From positions 2,604,001 through 2,668,000 of the forward strand of contig NC_133918.1 of the NCBI RefSeq assembly GCF_964199755.1: a DNA stretch of 64,000 nt. Reading direction: 5' to 3'. Below the pieces are notes generated by a model. The model ran no database searches, was not told where the DNA came from, and saw nothing but the letters and a program-made list of their open reading frames with translations. The stretch comes from Larus michahellis (lineage: Eukaryota > Chordata > Aves > Charadriiformes > Laridae). The position numbers and the translations under genes are program-made. Shown piece after piece: positions 47,328 through 57,210 of the stretch; the first letter of the stretch is position 1; each line of letters starts with the position of its first letter.

Positions 47328-48722
47328 AACGGGGATTGGGCTTTTCTCCAGCTGGACGAAGACATCTGGAGCCAGGTTTGACGGTCGCAAGCCTGAGTCT
47401 CCCCGTATCTGCGTTATTAGTGCCTCTTAGTTTCTCTTTACGTTTACTTGTGTTTGAGGACGGGCTGCGGGGGTGAGCCCGGGCGGGCGGTGGGACGGGG
47501 CTGGTTTGGCCGCCTGCTTTCCTCCAGCGTGACTGCTGGCTTGAGGGCCGAGGGCCGAAGTCTACTACCGAGCGATGGAAGCCTCCGTGGTCAGCAGCAG
47601 ATGGGATGTGCCTGTCCTCTCCAGCCTGAGCGTGGCAGGCAAACGGGGCTTTCTCTTTCAGGGAAAGTGGTTTGGGTTTCTTCCCCACTTCTCAGACTTC
47701 ACTGTGATACAAACTTGAACCAATCAGTGCCCAAGAAGAAGGAAAAATACCTGACCCTTCTCCTCCAGCCTTTCAAGACAAGCTGTCCTGGCTCTGACTT
47801 TGCCAAATCATTCGTGCCGGGGAGCGCAGGACAGTTCGTCTCTGTCGTACCCGCCTGGGGAGAGGGCTCCAGGCTGCACATCCATCTGGTCCCGGCAGAG
47901 TTGGTGCATGTGTGTGCTCCAGGACTGGTACGTGCACGCTCCGGGACTGCGGGACACGCTCTGGGACTGCAAGACACACGTTCCCACCTGCTCCCGTGTC
48001 TCCCCAGCCGGGCATTTCATCGCTGATCCACGAATGCTCCTGGGACACTGTCAGGCCAACTCAAGATACCAAAGGACTCTGAGGAAGCGGCAGCTGGTCG
48101 CAAAGCGTGTTCGTTGCCCCCTGCGCTCTGATGCCCACGGGCCATCCCAGGGGCAATCCCGTTGCCCGGGCAATCCCCATCCTCGCCAGGGTACCCAGGC
48201 AGAGGGCAACTGGTCCCGTGTCCTGGGTTTTGTAAAATTCTCGCTTGATGTCCTGCTAAAACGTTGAAGGTCGGGTGCAGCTGCCCGTGGGGCTGCGTCC
48301 GGAGCACGGGCGAGGGTGTGCGACCGCAGTGCCTTAGGGTGGGCCACCGTGCCCGCTCCCCCGGCTCTGGGCGAGCCGGCGCAGCGCTGCCTGCTGCTCC
48401 GAGCCCGATGAAAGAGAAGAGCCCGTCCCGTGTAGCAGCGAGGGGCTCTCCCGGGCCCCGGCTTTGCTCGGCGCTACGGTGCCGTTTCCCCTTGCTCTGT
48501 CGCTTTGCCTCCTGCGGCGGCGTGGGGGCGGCTCCCGCAGGGCTGCGCTGGGGGAGCTTCTGCCCCGGGGCGGGGGGTTTATTCTCCTTTTCCGTGTCCT
48601 GTGCGTCGGGGCTGACAGGGACGACAGGGCAGAGCTCAGGGGGGAATCTGCCATCAAGCCAAACCGCAAAAACAAAGCCCTGGGGCAAATCTTTTCTGTG
48701 AATAAAGGCCGTGTCATAAATA
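47328..48722 (+). other. Probable RFX2 3'UTR
   Basis: After the TGA no canonical AATAAA occurs before 48,701, giving a 3'UTR of about 1.4 kb. It contains a short imperfect repeat around 47,915-47,985 and an X-box-like word at 48,161-48,174 (GTTGCCCGGGCAAT, last base off). The 48.3-48.6 kb part is unusually GC-rich. Long antisense open frames here reflect base composition. Confidence 0.6.
48701..48706 (+). terminator. RFX2 polyadenylation signal candidate
   Basis: AATAAA, the first canonical hexamer after the stop codon, followed by an ATT-rich microsatellite. A second AATAAA at 49,341 could serve a longer transcript. Confidence 0.6.
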
Positions 48723-48726
48723 GCTT

Positions 48727-48773
48727 TTATTATCATTATTATTATTATTATTATTATTGTTATTATTATTATT
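48727..48773. repeat. (ATT)n microsatellite
   Basis: A trinucleotide tract with two interruptions, directly after the candidate RFX2 polyadenylation signal. Confidence 0.92.
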
Positions 48774-50030
48774 TCTAATGATACAGTATTTGGTGTGAGC
48801 TTTTCCAGGGGCCTTGTGTACATTTGCATCAGAGTATATTCTACCCAAATATATTATTTACTCATTCCAAATGGTACTAAGGTAGCTGTGACACTTTATT
48901 GCTAATGGAGAGTAAAAAGAAAGTGCGTGTAGTGGCACATCTTTCCCTCTTACTGTCCCGTGCTGTTGTCTGTCAGGGTGATGTTTGTCTGTAAATGCCT
49001 CATATCAAAGTCACAGGAGACAAGTGAGAAAGCTGCATTTGTCTGTAAATAACGACAAGTCAATACTCCCGGGGTCAGAGTCCGCGCTTTGGATCCTGCT
49101 GATGCGATAAGATGGTCTAAAAAAAACAACTGAGCAACCAAGTCTTAACCTCCCCTGCTCCCACCGAGCGCCATGGTAACTTCAGCTGGTGCGTTGGCTC
49201 TTCTTTGCCCCAACCCAGCCACCTTCTGCTCACCGCGGCCGTGCAAACGAGATGCTCCGGAGCTGTGCAGCGCCGTGCGAGGAGTCTGGATAACCACCTA
49301 CACCCGATCTGCACAAAATTCCCGGCTAAACCTGAATAGCAATAAACATGTATCCAATGCTCAGGCCTGTACAATAATTGTTGTGGTCCCGCTTCTTCTT
49401 TTAATCGCTGAAAGGAGACGTCAGGCACATGCTGCAGCTTTGCAGGGAGATGCGGGAGCTGCGCAGGGCGGTCTAATTAAAGCAATTTTGGCCGAGGACC
49501 CGGTGTCTGCGGGGAGGCAGAGTCACCGTGAAGCGGTGGCCGGTTCGTAGGGATAACGTGCCCATTACAGTGGAGTTCACGGAGGGGAGAAGAGGCTGAA
49601 AGATCAGGCTGCTGCTAAGCACGGAGCCGCAAGAAGCATATTCTAATTACGCTTCCAGACTAATTGTGGAGGATGGGAGCAGTGAGACGGGGATGTGATG
49701 AGGGACCGATCATTCCTGCTGTGACCCCTCGGGAAGGGGGAGGCTTAGCCTCAGCCTCTCTCCCTCCGCGTCCTTCTCTCTCCCTTCACTCTCCCTCTGG
49801 ATTACGCCCAGTCCCGCGGGGATGGGGGGTCAGGCTGAGCCTCCTCCTTCGGACGCTGGGTCTCGGGGCTGGAAGAAGGGGGTTATTCCCCCCTGGGGAG
49901 CTGAGCAGTCCCCCCGGCCCCGAGCACACCGGGCTGGAAGTGGAAAGCAAAGCACAGATTGAAAAACACACGCACACAGAGATTCCGGCTGCGGGGCTCG
50001 GCCGATGGGAGCCCAGCGAGGGACGGGGAA
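48774..50030. other. RFX2-LARP6L intergenic DNA, no gene seen
   Basis: No recognisable exon, RNA gene or transposon. Composition rises from AT-rich near 48.8 kb to GC-rich toward 50 kb. Confidence 0.6.
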
Positions 50031-50032
50031 GC

Positions 50033-50745
50033 CGGGCTGCCCGCACCCCCTGCTGCCTACACCCCCTCTGCTGCCCGCACCCCCCACTGCTGCCTGCACC
50101 TCCCACTGCTGCCTGCACCTCCCCTGCTGCCTACAACCCCCCACTGCTGCCCGCACCCCCCTGCTGCCTACACCCCCCCTGCTGCCCGCACCCCCCACTG
50201 CTGCCTGCACCTCCCACTGCTGCCTGCACCTCCCCTGCTGCCTACAACCCCCCACTGCTGCCCGCACCCCCCTGCTGCCCGCACCCTTCTGCTGCCCGCA
50301 CCCCCCCCGCTGCCTACACCCCCCCTGCCGCCCGCACCCCCCTGCTGCCTACATCCCCCCGCTGCCTACACCCCCTCCTGCTGCCCGCACCCCCCTGCTG
50401 CCCGTATCCCCTGCTGCCTGAACACCCCCCGCTGCCCGCACCCCCCTCCGCTGCCCGCATCCTCCTGCTGCCCGCACCCCCCTCCGCTGCCCGCATCCTC
50501 CTGCTGCCCGCACCCCCTCTGCTGCCTGCACCCCCTCGCCTGCCCGCACCCCCTCCTGCCTGCACCCCCCTGCTGCCCGCACCCCTCCTGTTGCCCGCAC
50601 CCCCCCTGCCGCCCGCACCCCGTCTGCTGCCTACAGCCCCTCCTGCTACCCGCAAACCCCCCTGCTGCCCTCACCCCCTCCTGTTGCCCGCACCCCCCCG
50701 GCTGCCCGCCTCCCCGCTGCTGCCCGCCCCCCCCCGCTCCCCCGG
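50033..50745. repeat. Pro/Cys-coding-like GC minisatellite
   Basis: About 700 bp of variable 16-19-bp units of the type CTGCTGCC(C/T)(G/A)CACCCCC. All frames appear open because the unit lacks stops, giving long fake proteins of PAPP / CCPH / LLPA repeats. A 111-bp block starting at 50,071 is repeated almost exactly from 50,182, a higher-order duplication. Confidence 0.93.
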
Positions 50746-51205
50746 GACCGGCGGCACCCGCGGGGGGGCAGAGGGTGGTTCGCAGCAGCAGCATCGACGC
50801 GCGCGATTCCAGTTGAGGGAGAAGTTGCGGGGCTGGGAGGGGGGGGGGTGGGGGGGGTGTCAGCCCCGCGGCGTCCCGGCGGGCAGTGGGTCTACCTCCC
50901 ACCCAAACCCCGGTGAGGTGTGTCCTCGTTGTCACCCGCCACCAAGTGCCACCCCTCTCGGGGACGGCGGCTGTTGCCAGCTCCCCCCCTCCCCGCGCAG
51001 CCCTTGGCCCCCTCCCTCCTCCCAGGACTTTCCCACCCGCCATCTCACCCCCCCGCAGCTCCCGACCAGCAGAGAAAGCCGGGAGGTGGCAGAGGAATGA
51101 CACCAAGTGCGACAACCCCCAGGGAAACCAGGGGAGTGTGACATCCCGGGCGCCGTTTGGCATCGCTGGTCCCTGTGACTCGTCCCAGAAGGTCAGTGGT
51201 TCCCA
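50746..51205. other. GC-rich intergenic DNA, no gene seen
   Basis: C/G-rich DNA with G tracts near 50,840-50,860. I see no motif that supports an exon. Confidence 0.5.
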
Positions 51206-51479
51206 GTGACAGGACGAGGGGCAACGGGCACCAGTTGGAACATAGGAAGTTCCGATCGAATACACGGAAAAACTTCTTTACGGTGAGGGTGACAGAGCCC
51301 TGGAACAGGCTCCCAGGGAGGGTGTGGAGTCCCCTTCTCTGGAGACTTTCAAGACCCGCCTGGATGCAGCCCTGAGGGATGTGCTCTGGACAATCCTGCT
51401 CTAGCAGGGGAGCGGGACTAGATGATCTCCAGAGGTCCCTTCCAACTCTGAAGTTTCCGTGATTCCGTGATTCTGTGAG
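51206..51479 (+). mobile_element. CR1 LINE fragment, 3' end
   Basis: A CR1 tail with 'aaaacttctttacggtgagggt', 'gatgatctccagaggtccc' and the terminal 'ccgtgattccgtgattctgtga'. It is similar to the 15.2-15.7 kb copy, so probably the same CR1 subfamily. Confidence 0.93.
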
Positions 51480-51954
51480 CTCCAGCCGGACGGCGCGACA
51501 CAGCGGGGACCCACCGGCAGCGGCTGTGCCCGGCCGGGGCAGGGGGCTGGGGCAGGGGAGGCCGCAGAGCTGCCGCCGGGGACCAGCCTGCCCGTCCGGG
51601 AGCTGCTGCCAGCCTGGTGACAGTTTTGAGAGCTTGGGGTGATGCGTGACCAGCCCTTGGCCGGTCCTTGTCACCGCAGGGCACAGCAACATCAGCTCAA
51701 CCCCGTGCCCGGACGGAGAGGCTGAGGGGCAGCCGCGTCAGGCCCCCGGCATCCCCCCCTGCAGGCACAGCCCTGGTTCCCGACCGCCTCCGCAGCCCCC
51801 TGTGCCCTGGCATCGCCCCCCACCCAGCAGAGCCACCCCCACCTGCCCTGTATCCCCCCCACTGCTGCTCCACCAGCCCTGTCCCCATCTCCACATTGTC
51901 CCTCCCGCTGCTGCCCAATGTGGGGCTCAAGTAACGGGGGTGAGTTTCCTCCCA
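51480..51954. other. GC-rich spacer between two CR1 copies
   Basis: No recognisable gene or repeat. Pro-rich open frames are compositional. Confidence 0.5.
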
Positions 51955-53136
51955 GACCTCCTTCCAGATGCGGGGAAGGCGGTGGACGTTGTCTGTCTGG
52001 ACTTTGGCAAGGCCTTTGACACCGTCCCCCACAGCATTCTCCTGGAGAAGCTGGGGAATTGTGGCAGAGACAAGTGTACTCTTCGCTGGGTCAAAAACTG
52101 GCTGGATGGCCGTGCCCTTGGCGGGCTCTTGGCAGCCGGTCACCAGTGGTGTCCCTCAGGGCTCAGTTTTGGGGCCGGTTTTGTTTAATATCTTTATCAA
52201 TGATCTGGATGAGGGGATTGAGTGCACCCTCAGTAAATTTGCAGATGACACCAAACTGGGTGGGAGTGTTGATCTGCTGGAGGGTAGGAAGGCTCTACAG
52301 AGGGCCCTGGACAGGCTGGATCCATGGGCCAAGGCCAACTGTGTGAGGTTTAATAAGGCCAAGTGCCGGGTCCTGCATTTCGGTCACAACAACCCCAAGC
52401 AACGCTACAGGCTTGGGGCAGAGTGGCTGGAAAGCTGCCCAGCAGAACAGGACCTGGGGGTGCTGGTGGAGCCAGCTTAACATGAGCCAGCAGTGTGCCC
52501 AGGTGGCCAAGAAGGCCAACAGCATTCTGGCTTGTGTCAGGAACAGTGTGGCCAGCAGGAGCAGGGAAGTGCTGGTGCCCCTGTGCTCGGCGCTGGTGAG
52601 GCCTCACCTCGAGTGCTGTGTTCAGTTCTGGGCCCCTCTGTACAAGAGGGACATTGAGGTGCTGGAGCGTGTCCAGAGGAGAGCGACCAGGCTGGGGAGG
52701 GGTCTGGAGACCAGGGCATGTGAGGAGAGGCTGAGGGAGCTGGGCATGTTCAGCTTGGAGAAGAGGAGGCTGAGGGGAGACCTCCTTGCCCTCTACAGCT
52801 CCCTGGAAGGAGGGTGCAGAGAGGTGGGTGTTGGGCTCTTCTCCCAGGGGAATAATGACAGGACCAGAGGAAATGGTCTGAAGCTGCGGCAGGGGAGGTT
52901 TAGATTAGATATCAGGAAGAATGACTTTACTGACAGAGTGGTCAGGCACTGAACAGCCTGCCCAGGGAGGGGGTTGAGTCACCATCCCTAGAGGTGTTTG
53001 AAAACGTCTAGATGTGGCACTTCAGGGCATGCTCTAGTGGCACAGATTGGAGGGGTTGGGTTTTATTTTGGTGTGTGTATGGTTGGACTCGATGATCTCA
53101 AAGGTCCTTTCCAACCATGAAGATTCTATGATTCCC
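51955..53136 (+). mobile_element. CR1 LINE, longest copy with reverse-transcriptase remnant
   Basis: Translations in successive frames show CR1 ORF2: [14 protein letters not shown] and [11 protein letters not shown] (frame of about 51,955-52,150), then [20 protein letters not shown] and the catalytic FADD motif (52,238-52,249), then [16 protein letters not shown] and [12 protein letters not shown]. At least two frameshifts (about 52,080-52,150 and about 52,460) show it is inactive. The 5' part of ORF2 (endonuclease and N-terminal RT) is absent. It ends in 'gattctatgattcc'. Confidence 0.95.
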
Positions 53137-53696
53137 CATCTCATACTGAAGCTATGGGACCACCCTGCCCCACAGCGTCACGCCCTCCCTGGGGTTCACC
53201 CCATCCTTGGGGCTCTTCTCCTCCCTCTCATTGGGGTGGGGGGCGTTTCTGCAGGAAGAAGAACGTCCATCAGTCACTCCGGCAGCACCAGGAGCCCAGG
53301 CAGTGCCCTGGATCGAGCCGTCCCTCCACCTCTGCGTGACTGTTACGGTCCCTGCGTGAGACAGAGAAACTGAGGCACCGACCGAGATGCCTCATGGCAG
53401 CAGTTCACTGCCCTGTCGGGTACCGCTGGGTACCAGCATCGCTGGGTACTGGTACCGCTGCCTCTGCCCCCACTCTGCCCGCCCGGCCGGGCTCCGCAGC
53501 CCCGGCAGGAGGATCCCGGCTCAGGTGGGGCTGTTTAACCTGCAGACAGGTTCCACCTGGTGGGTCTCGGTGGGGGTGGATCCATAACCACCCACTGGGG
53601 CTCTTGCTGGGAGGCTGCTCTTATAAACCAGCAGCCTGCTTGCCCTAGAGAACTTTTTCTTTCTTTCTTTTCCTTCCTTTTCCCTTTGTCTTTTAG
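53137..53696. other. Upstream region of the LARP6-like gene
   Basis: Moderately GC-rich DNA without a recognisable exon. A pyrimidine tract at 53,655-53,694 leads into an acceptor. The promoter and transcription start of the LARP6-like gene are probably here but cannot be placed. Confidence 0.45.
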
Positions 53697-53789
53697 GAGC
53701 CTTACTTTGGCAGTGGGGAGGGCGGGGGCCTCCAGGTCTCTAGGATGTAGTGCCAGGATTTTCTTCCCCCTCCCAGCGCTGCCCAGCAG
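53697..53789 (+). other. Possible 5' non-coding exon of the LARP6-like gene
   Basis: Bounded by a strong acceptor (long pyrimidine tract, TTTTAG) and a strong donor (CAG|GTAAGG). It has no in-frame link to an upstream Met that I can see, so a 5'UTR exon spliced to 53,921 is the simplest reading. Inference from splice sites only. Confidence 0.4.
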
Positions 53790-53930
53790 GTAAGGGCACA
53801 GCAACGAGCTGCCTGCGCTCCCCGTCCCTGGGCTTGGGGGCTGCAGCCCAGAGCAGGGCTCTGCCCCGGGGGCTGGCTGGAGGCAGGAAGCCTCCCAGCG
53901 GTGTCCTTCTCCTGTCCCAGATGAAGGACA

Positions 53931-54097
53931 ATGTCATCACGGAGCTCTGGGGTGGCTCGGGGGCTCGGTTCCCAGCCCAGCTGCAGCACCTCTCTGCCGG
54001 TGCAAAGGAATTCCTTCCCAGCTCCACATCTCCGTCTGCCACGGAGCAGCTCGCTCGCCCTGCTCAGCCAGGAGGACTTCTTCCAGAGCTTCAATGG
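53931..54097 (+). CDS. LARP6-like coding exon 1 (tentative)
   Basis: From Met 53,931 to AATGG|GTACGT, ending in phase 2, which fits the next exon (one base to complete the codon). Its protein ends SLALLSQEDFFQSFNG. Another ATG at 53,921, just after an acceptor AG, opens a second frame that cannot join exon 2 without a stop, so the 53,931 frame is preferred. The low-complexity N-terminus has no family support. Confidence 0.5.
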
Positions 54098-56171
54098 GTA
54101 CGTGGCCGCTGGGATGTGCCTAAGGGCTGAGCCCTGGTCTTGCCTTGTGTTTGTCCCCAAGGGAACGTGTCCCTTGTCTGGGATGGGTTTAAGTTCATGG
54201 TCTAGCACCGGTGCTCCCAGCACGGGGGGGGTTTGTAGGGTGCAGGCTGGTGTTGCTCCCCCACAGACAGGACGAAGCCGTGGGTCTCCCCGGTGTCTCT
54301 GCCACTTGCACCACTGCGGCTGGCGCTGGGCAGTGCTGCTCATCCCAAAGGCCACCAACTCACGCCTGCGTCCCTGCTGCTCTGCCAGGAGACTCTGCAA
54401 CACGAACGATGTTTTGAGGGCTGATCTGTTGGACTGCAACTACTCCATCCCCGACCCCCAGCTGGTCCGGAGGATTGTGTCCCAGGTGGAGTTCTACCTC
54501 TCTGACGAGAACCTGGCCAAGGATGCTTTCCTTCTGAAACACGTCCAGAAGAACAAGATGGGCTTTGTGAGCATCAAACTGCTGACGTCCTTCAAGAAGG
54601 TAGGCAGCCCATGGCGCCGGCCAGCCCGGGTGGGAAGTGGCCTTTGTGTGGAGGATGTTTGGGTGTCTGGGTGTGCTCTGGGTGTCTCTGGTGGGGTGTC
54701 CAGGGAGGTCCAGCCTCTTCCCAGGCTGTGTCCCACTGAAGCGCCAGTGGAAAGCGCCACTGAAGCTGGGCTCTGCTCTCTGCCCCCGATGGGGAGCTGC
54801 TGCAGCTCCCCAGCCAGGGAGGGTGGCTGGGGAAGTGGTGGAGAGTCCTCAAACCACCCCCAGGGCTGGATTTACCTCTTCAGCCCGCGGCTTCCCTGGG
54901 TTGCTTTGGGAGAGATCATCCCTTAACCAAAAACCTGCAGGGAAGCGCTGGTTGTGCGATGTCCGGGGGAGCTGTAGCTTGTTGCCCCGGTCCAGGGGGC
55001 ACCGGGAACCTTCTGCAACCCCCAGAGACGCTCACATGAAAGCGTGATGCTGCCTTGCCATGACTTCAGATTGATGGTGTTGCAGCCCACCTGGAGGATG
55101 GATTTAGGGTGGTCCCTGCCTGGAGAAACTCATGGGGACGCAGTGACCCCCTCTCTCCCGCAGGTTAAATACCTGACGCGTGACTGGCGGCTCACGCTCT
55201 ATGCCCTGCAGTTCTCGGAGCTGCTGGAGGTGAACGAGGAGGGCACCAAAGTCAGGCGGCGGGTCCCCATCCCCGATTCCCTGCTGAGCATCCCCCCCAG
55301 CAAAATGCTGCTGGCCTGGGAGCTGCTGCCGCCGGGGCAGGACGTGCTGCCGCCGCTCCAGAAGAACTTCCTCGAGACCATCACCAGGATGTTCAGCCCC
55401 TTTGGTGCCATCGCCTCCATCCGCATCCTGCGGCCGGGCCGCAAGCTGCCCTCAGATGTGCGGAAATACACCTCGCGCTTCCCCGAGCTGCTGAGCAAGT
55501 GCTGCGCGCTGGTGGAGTACGAGAGCCTGGAGAGCGCCCGCAGGGCCTTCGAGGGCCTCGGCCGCCAGAGCCGCCCGGGCGGCGAGAGCATCAGGGTGGT
55601 CCGGCTCTGCGGGAAGGGCTCCAAGAAGAAACCCGGGGCTGAGAGGGAGGCGGCGGAGGAGCTGGTAGACCGGCTGGGTTGGAAGGCGCAGGCAGCAGCG
55701 GTGGCATTCCCCTATGGCATCGGGGACTCCGTGCTCTGCAGCTCCCCGGAGTCGGATGGTGCCCTGGCATTGCCGTCCCTCTTCCTGAACAAGGATCCCT
55801 TGGCACCCACCTGGCCCAGCAGCGACTTCAAGCCCGGCGACTTCGGCAACACCTTCACCAGTTCGCTCCTCACCAACAAAGCCTTCCCTCCGCTCGGGAC
55901 AGGCTTGAGCATCGGCAGCTGCTATGGCCTCCCCTCCAGCGCCGAGAGCCCCCGCGGCAGCGGCTGGGGCAGCAGGGAGGGTCTTTGGGCACCCTGGCCC
56001 AGCAACCCCCCTCCTGATGCCAAACCTCCTCCTGGTAATCCTCTGGCAGAGAAGAGGGTGCCTGAGCACCTTGCCATGCGGGACGGGGTGCTTCGCCTGC
56101 CCCACGGCCCCGATGGCACCAAGGGCTTCTGCAGCAGCTTTGGGAGAGGAGAGCTTGTCCTGCGGCACTGA
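53931..56171 (+). CDS. La-related protein 6-like (LARP6 paralogue), three coding exons
   Basis: LARP6 proteins bind RNA through a La motif plus RRM; LARP6 binds the 5' stem-loop of collagen mRNAs. Three exons join to about 461 residues (I recall human LARP6 as 491). The La motif shows VRRIVSQVEFYLSDENLAKD followed by AFLLKHVQKNKMGFVSIKLL, TSFKKVK and LTRDWR. The RRM-like part shows FSPFGAIASIRILRPGRKLP and CCALVEYE. A Lys-rich patch (GKGSKKKPG) follows, and GVLRLPHGPDGTKGF near the end is the LSA motif of the family. It differs enough from LARP6 to be a second copy; fish have larp6a/b. It lies head-to-tail after RFX2 and converges on PRR22. The first exon is the least certain part. Confidence 0.85.
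54389..54599 (+). CDS. LARP6-like coding exon 2 (La motif)
   Basis: The acceptor is CTCTGCCAG and the donor AAG|GTAGGC. Encodes RLCNTNDVLRADLLDCNYS, IPDPQLVRRIVSQVEFYLSD and the rest of the La motif to SFKK. The conserved aromatic/Asp residues of the pocket (Gln-x-x-Phe-Tyr, Asp-x-Phe) are present. Confidence 0.92.
55164..56171 (+). CDS. LARP6-like coding exon 3 (RRM, LSA motif, stop)
   Basis: The acceptor is CTCCCGCAG; the reading is open for 335 residues to TGA. It completes the La module (VKYLTRDWRL), then SKMLLAWELL, the RRM-like segment and a Pro/Ser/Gly-rich linker, ending with the LSA motif and FGRGELVLRH. Long antisense frames here are GC shadows. Confidence 0.94.
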   Translation, partial: VKYLTRDWRLTLYALQFSELLEVNEEGTKVRRRVPIPDSLLSIPPSKMLLAWELLPPGQDVLPPLQKNFLETITRMFSPFGAIASIRILRPGRKLPSDVRKYTSRFPELLSKCCALVEYESLESARRAFEGLGRQSRPGGESIRVVRLCGKGSKKKPGAEREAAEELVDRLGWKAQAAAVAFPYGIGDSVLCSSPESDGALALPSLFLNKDPLAPTWPSSDFKPGDFGNTFTSSLLTNKAFPPLGTGLSIGSCYGLPSSAESPRGSGWGSREGLWAPWPSNPPPDAKPPPGNPLAEKRVPEHLAMRDGVLRLPHGPDGTKGFCSSFGRGELVLRH

Positions 56172-56574
56172 CACTCCTGTACGTTTGGGTTTTTTTTTTT
56201 TCTTTTCTTCCCTTTTCCGCCTTCTCTGGCGCAGAGCAGCTCCCCGCGGCCCCCGGGAGCTGCGGGCGGTGGCGGTGCAGCTGCTGCAGGGGACGGGAGT
56301 TTTGGGCGCAGGAGGGTGCTCGGGGCGGGGGGTTGGGAGGCCGGACGCGGAGCAGCAGCGGTGCCGGGAGCTGCGCCGGGGCCTGCCGAGGCCAAGGGGA
56401 CTGCGCCCGCCTGGGGCCCGCAGCGGCTCCCCCCGACACCGGGGGTGCCCCGGCGGGGACCGGGGACCTCCCCCCGCACCTTCTGCGCGCCGGACCCGCA
56501 GAGGGGCGGCCGCTGCCCGAAGGCGCCCTTGGCTGCGTTGGCCCCGGGCTGTGGAGCTGGGAGGGGGAACGGGC

Positions 56575-56580
56575 AATAAA
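56575..56580 (+). terminator. LARP6-like polyadenylation signal
   Basis: AATAAA about 0.4 kb after the stop codon, followed by T/G-rich sequence. This sets a compact, very GC-rich 3'UTR. Confidence 0.8.
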
Positions 56581-56599
56581 GAGATGGGGTTTCCAGGCA

Positions 56600-57210
56600 C
56601 TTTTGGCCCCCGCCGTCATTTCTTTGTTTATTTCTTTCCTTATTTCCCCCCCGGCTGGTGTCGGGGCTGGCCAAGGCGCAGGCAGAGAAGGGGAGGAGGG
56701 TCCCTGCCTGGCCGGCAGCTCCCCCCTGGCCGTTGTGGGGGTGATTTGGGGTGATTGGGCAGCGCAGGGAGGCAAAGCCGGGCTGCGGAGCCGCGGACGG
56801 GGGTGACTGTCCTGAGGCTTTGGGGGCTTTGCCCCGAGGCCTGTCCCCGCGGGAGGGGACGCTGGCCGGGGTCCAGCCGAAGACCTGGCAGCCCTTGTGG
56901 TCGTCTGTGTCCGTCCCCTCCCGCTCCCCAAGGTCCGTCCTTGTCCCGGGGGCTCCGTGCTGCTTTCTGCGTGGGGCCGTGTCCGTGGGTCCGGCAGGGA
57001 CCCGTCTGTCCTGGCTGCCCCTGGGGAAGGGGACAGGGGAGTCCCCCCCCCCCACCACTGCCACCCTGCTGACGGTGACTCGGCCCTGGGGGGGGGCTCG
57101 GTGCCCTTCGGGGTCCCATGTGGGGCTGTGGCACCTGGTGGGGGCCGATTCCCGCTGCCCCCCGCGCTCCCTCCCCTCCCAGACAGGCACGGAGCAGGGC
57201 TGGAGAAACA
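56600..57210. other. GC-rich DNA between convergent LARP6-like and PRR22
   Basis: No recognised feature. Overlapping long open frames in several frames on both strands are compositional. Confidence 0.55.

Noticed and set aside
48017-48829. Minus-strand 270-residue open frame opposite the RFX2 3'UTR
   Set aside because: It ends in an Ile run encoded by the ATT microsatellite, shows no conserved motif and overlaps the likely 3'UTR.
49664-51100. A 478-residue plus-strand open frame rich in PAPP/LLPA repeats, and matching long minus-strand frames
   Set aside because: It runs through the stop-free minisatellite at 50.03-50.75 kb. Other frames on both strands are also open, and there are no domains or splice logic.
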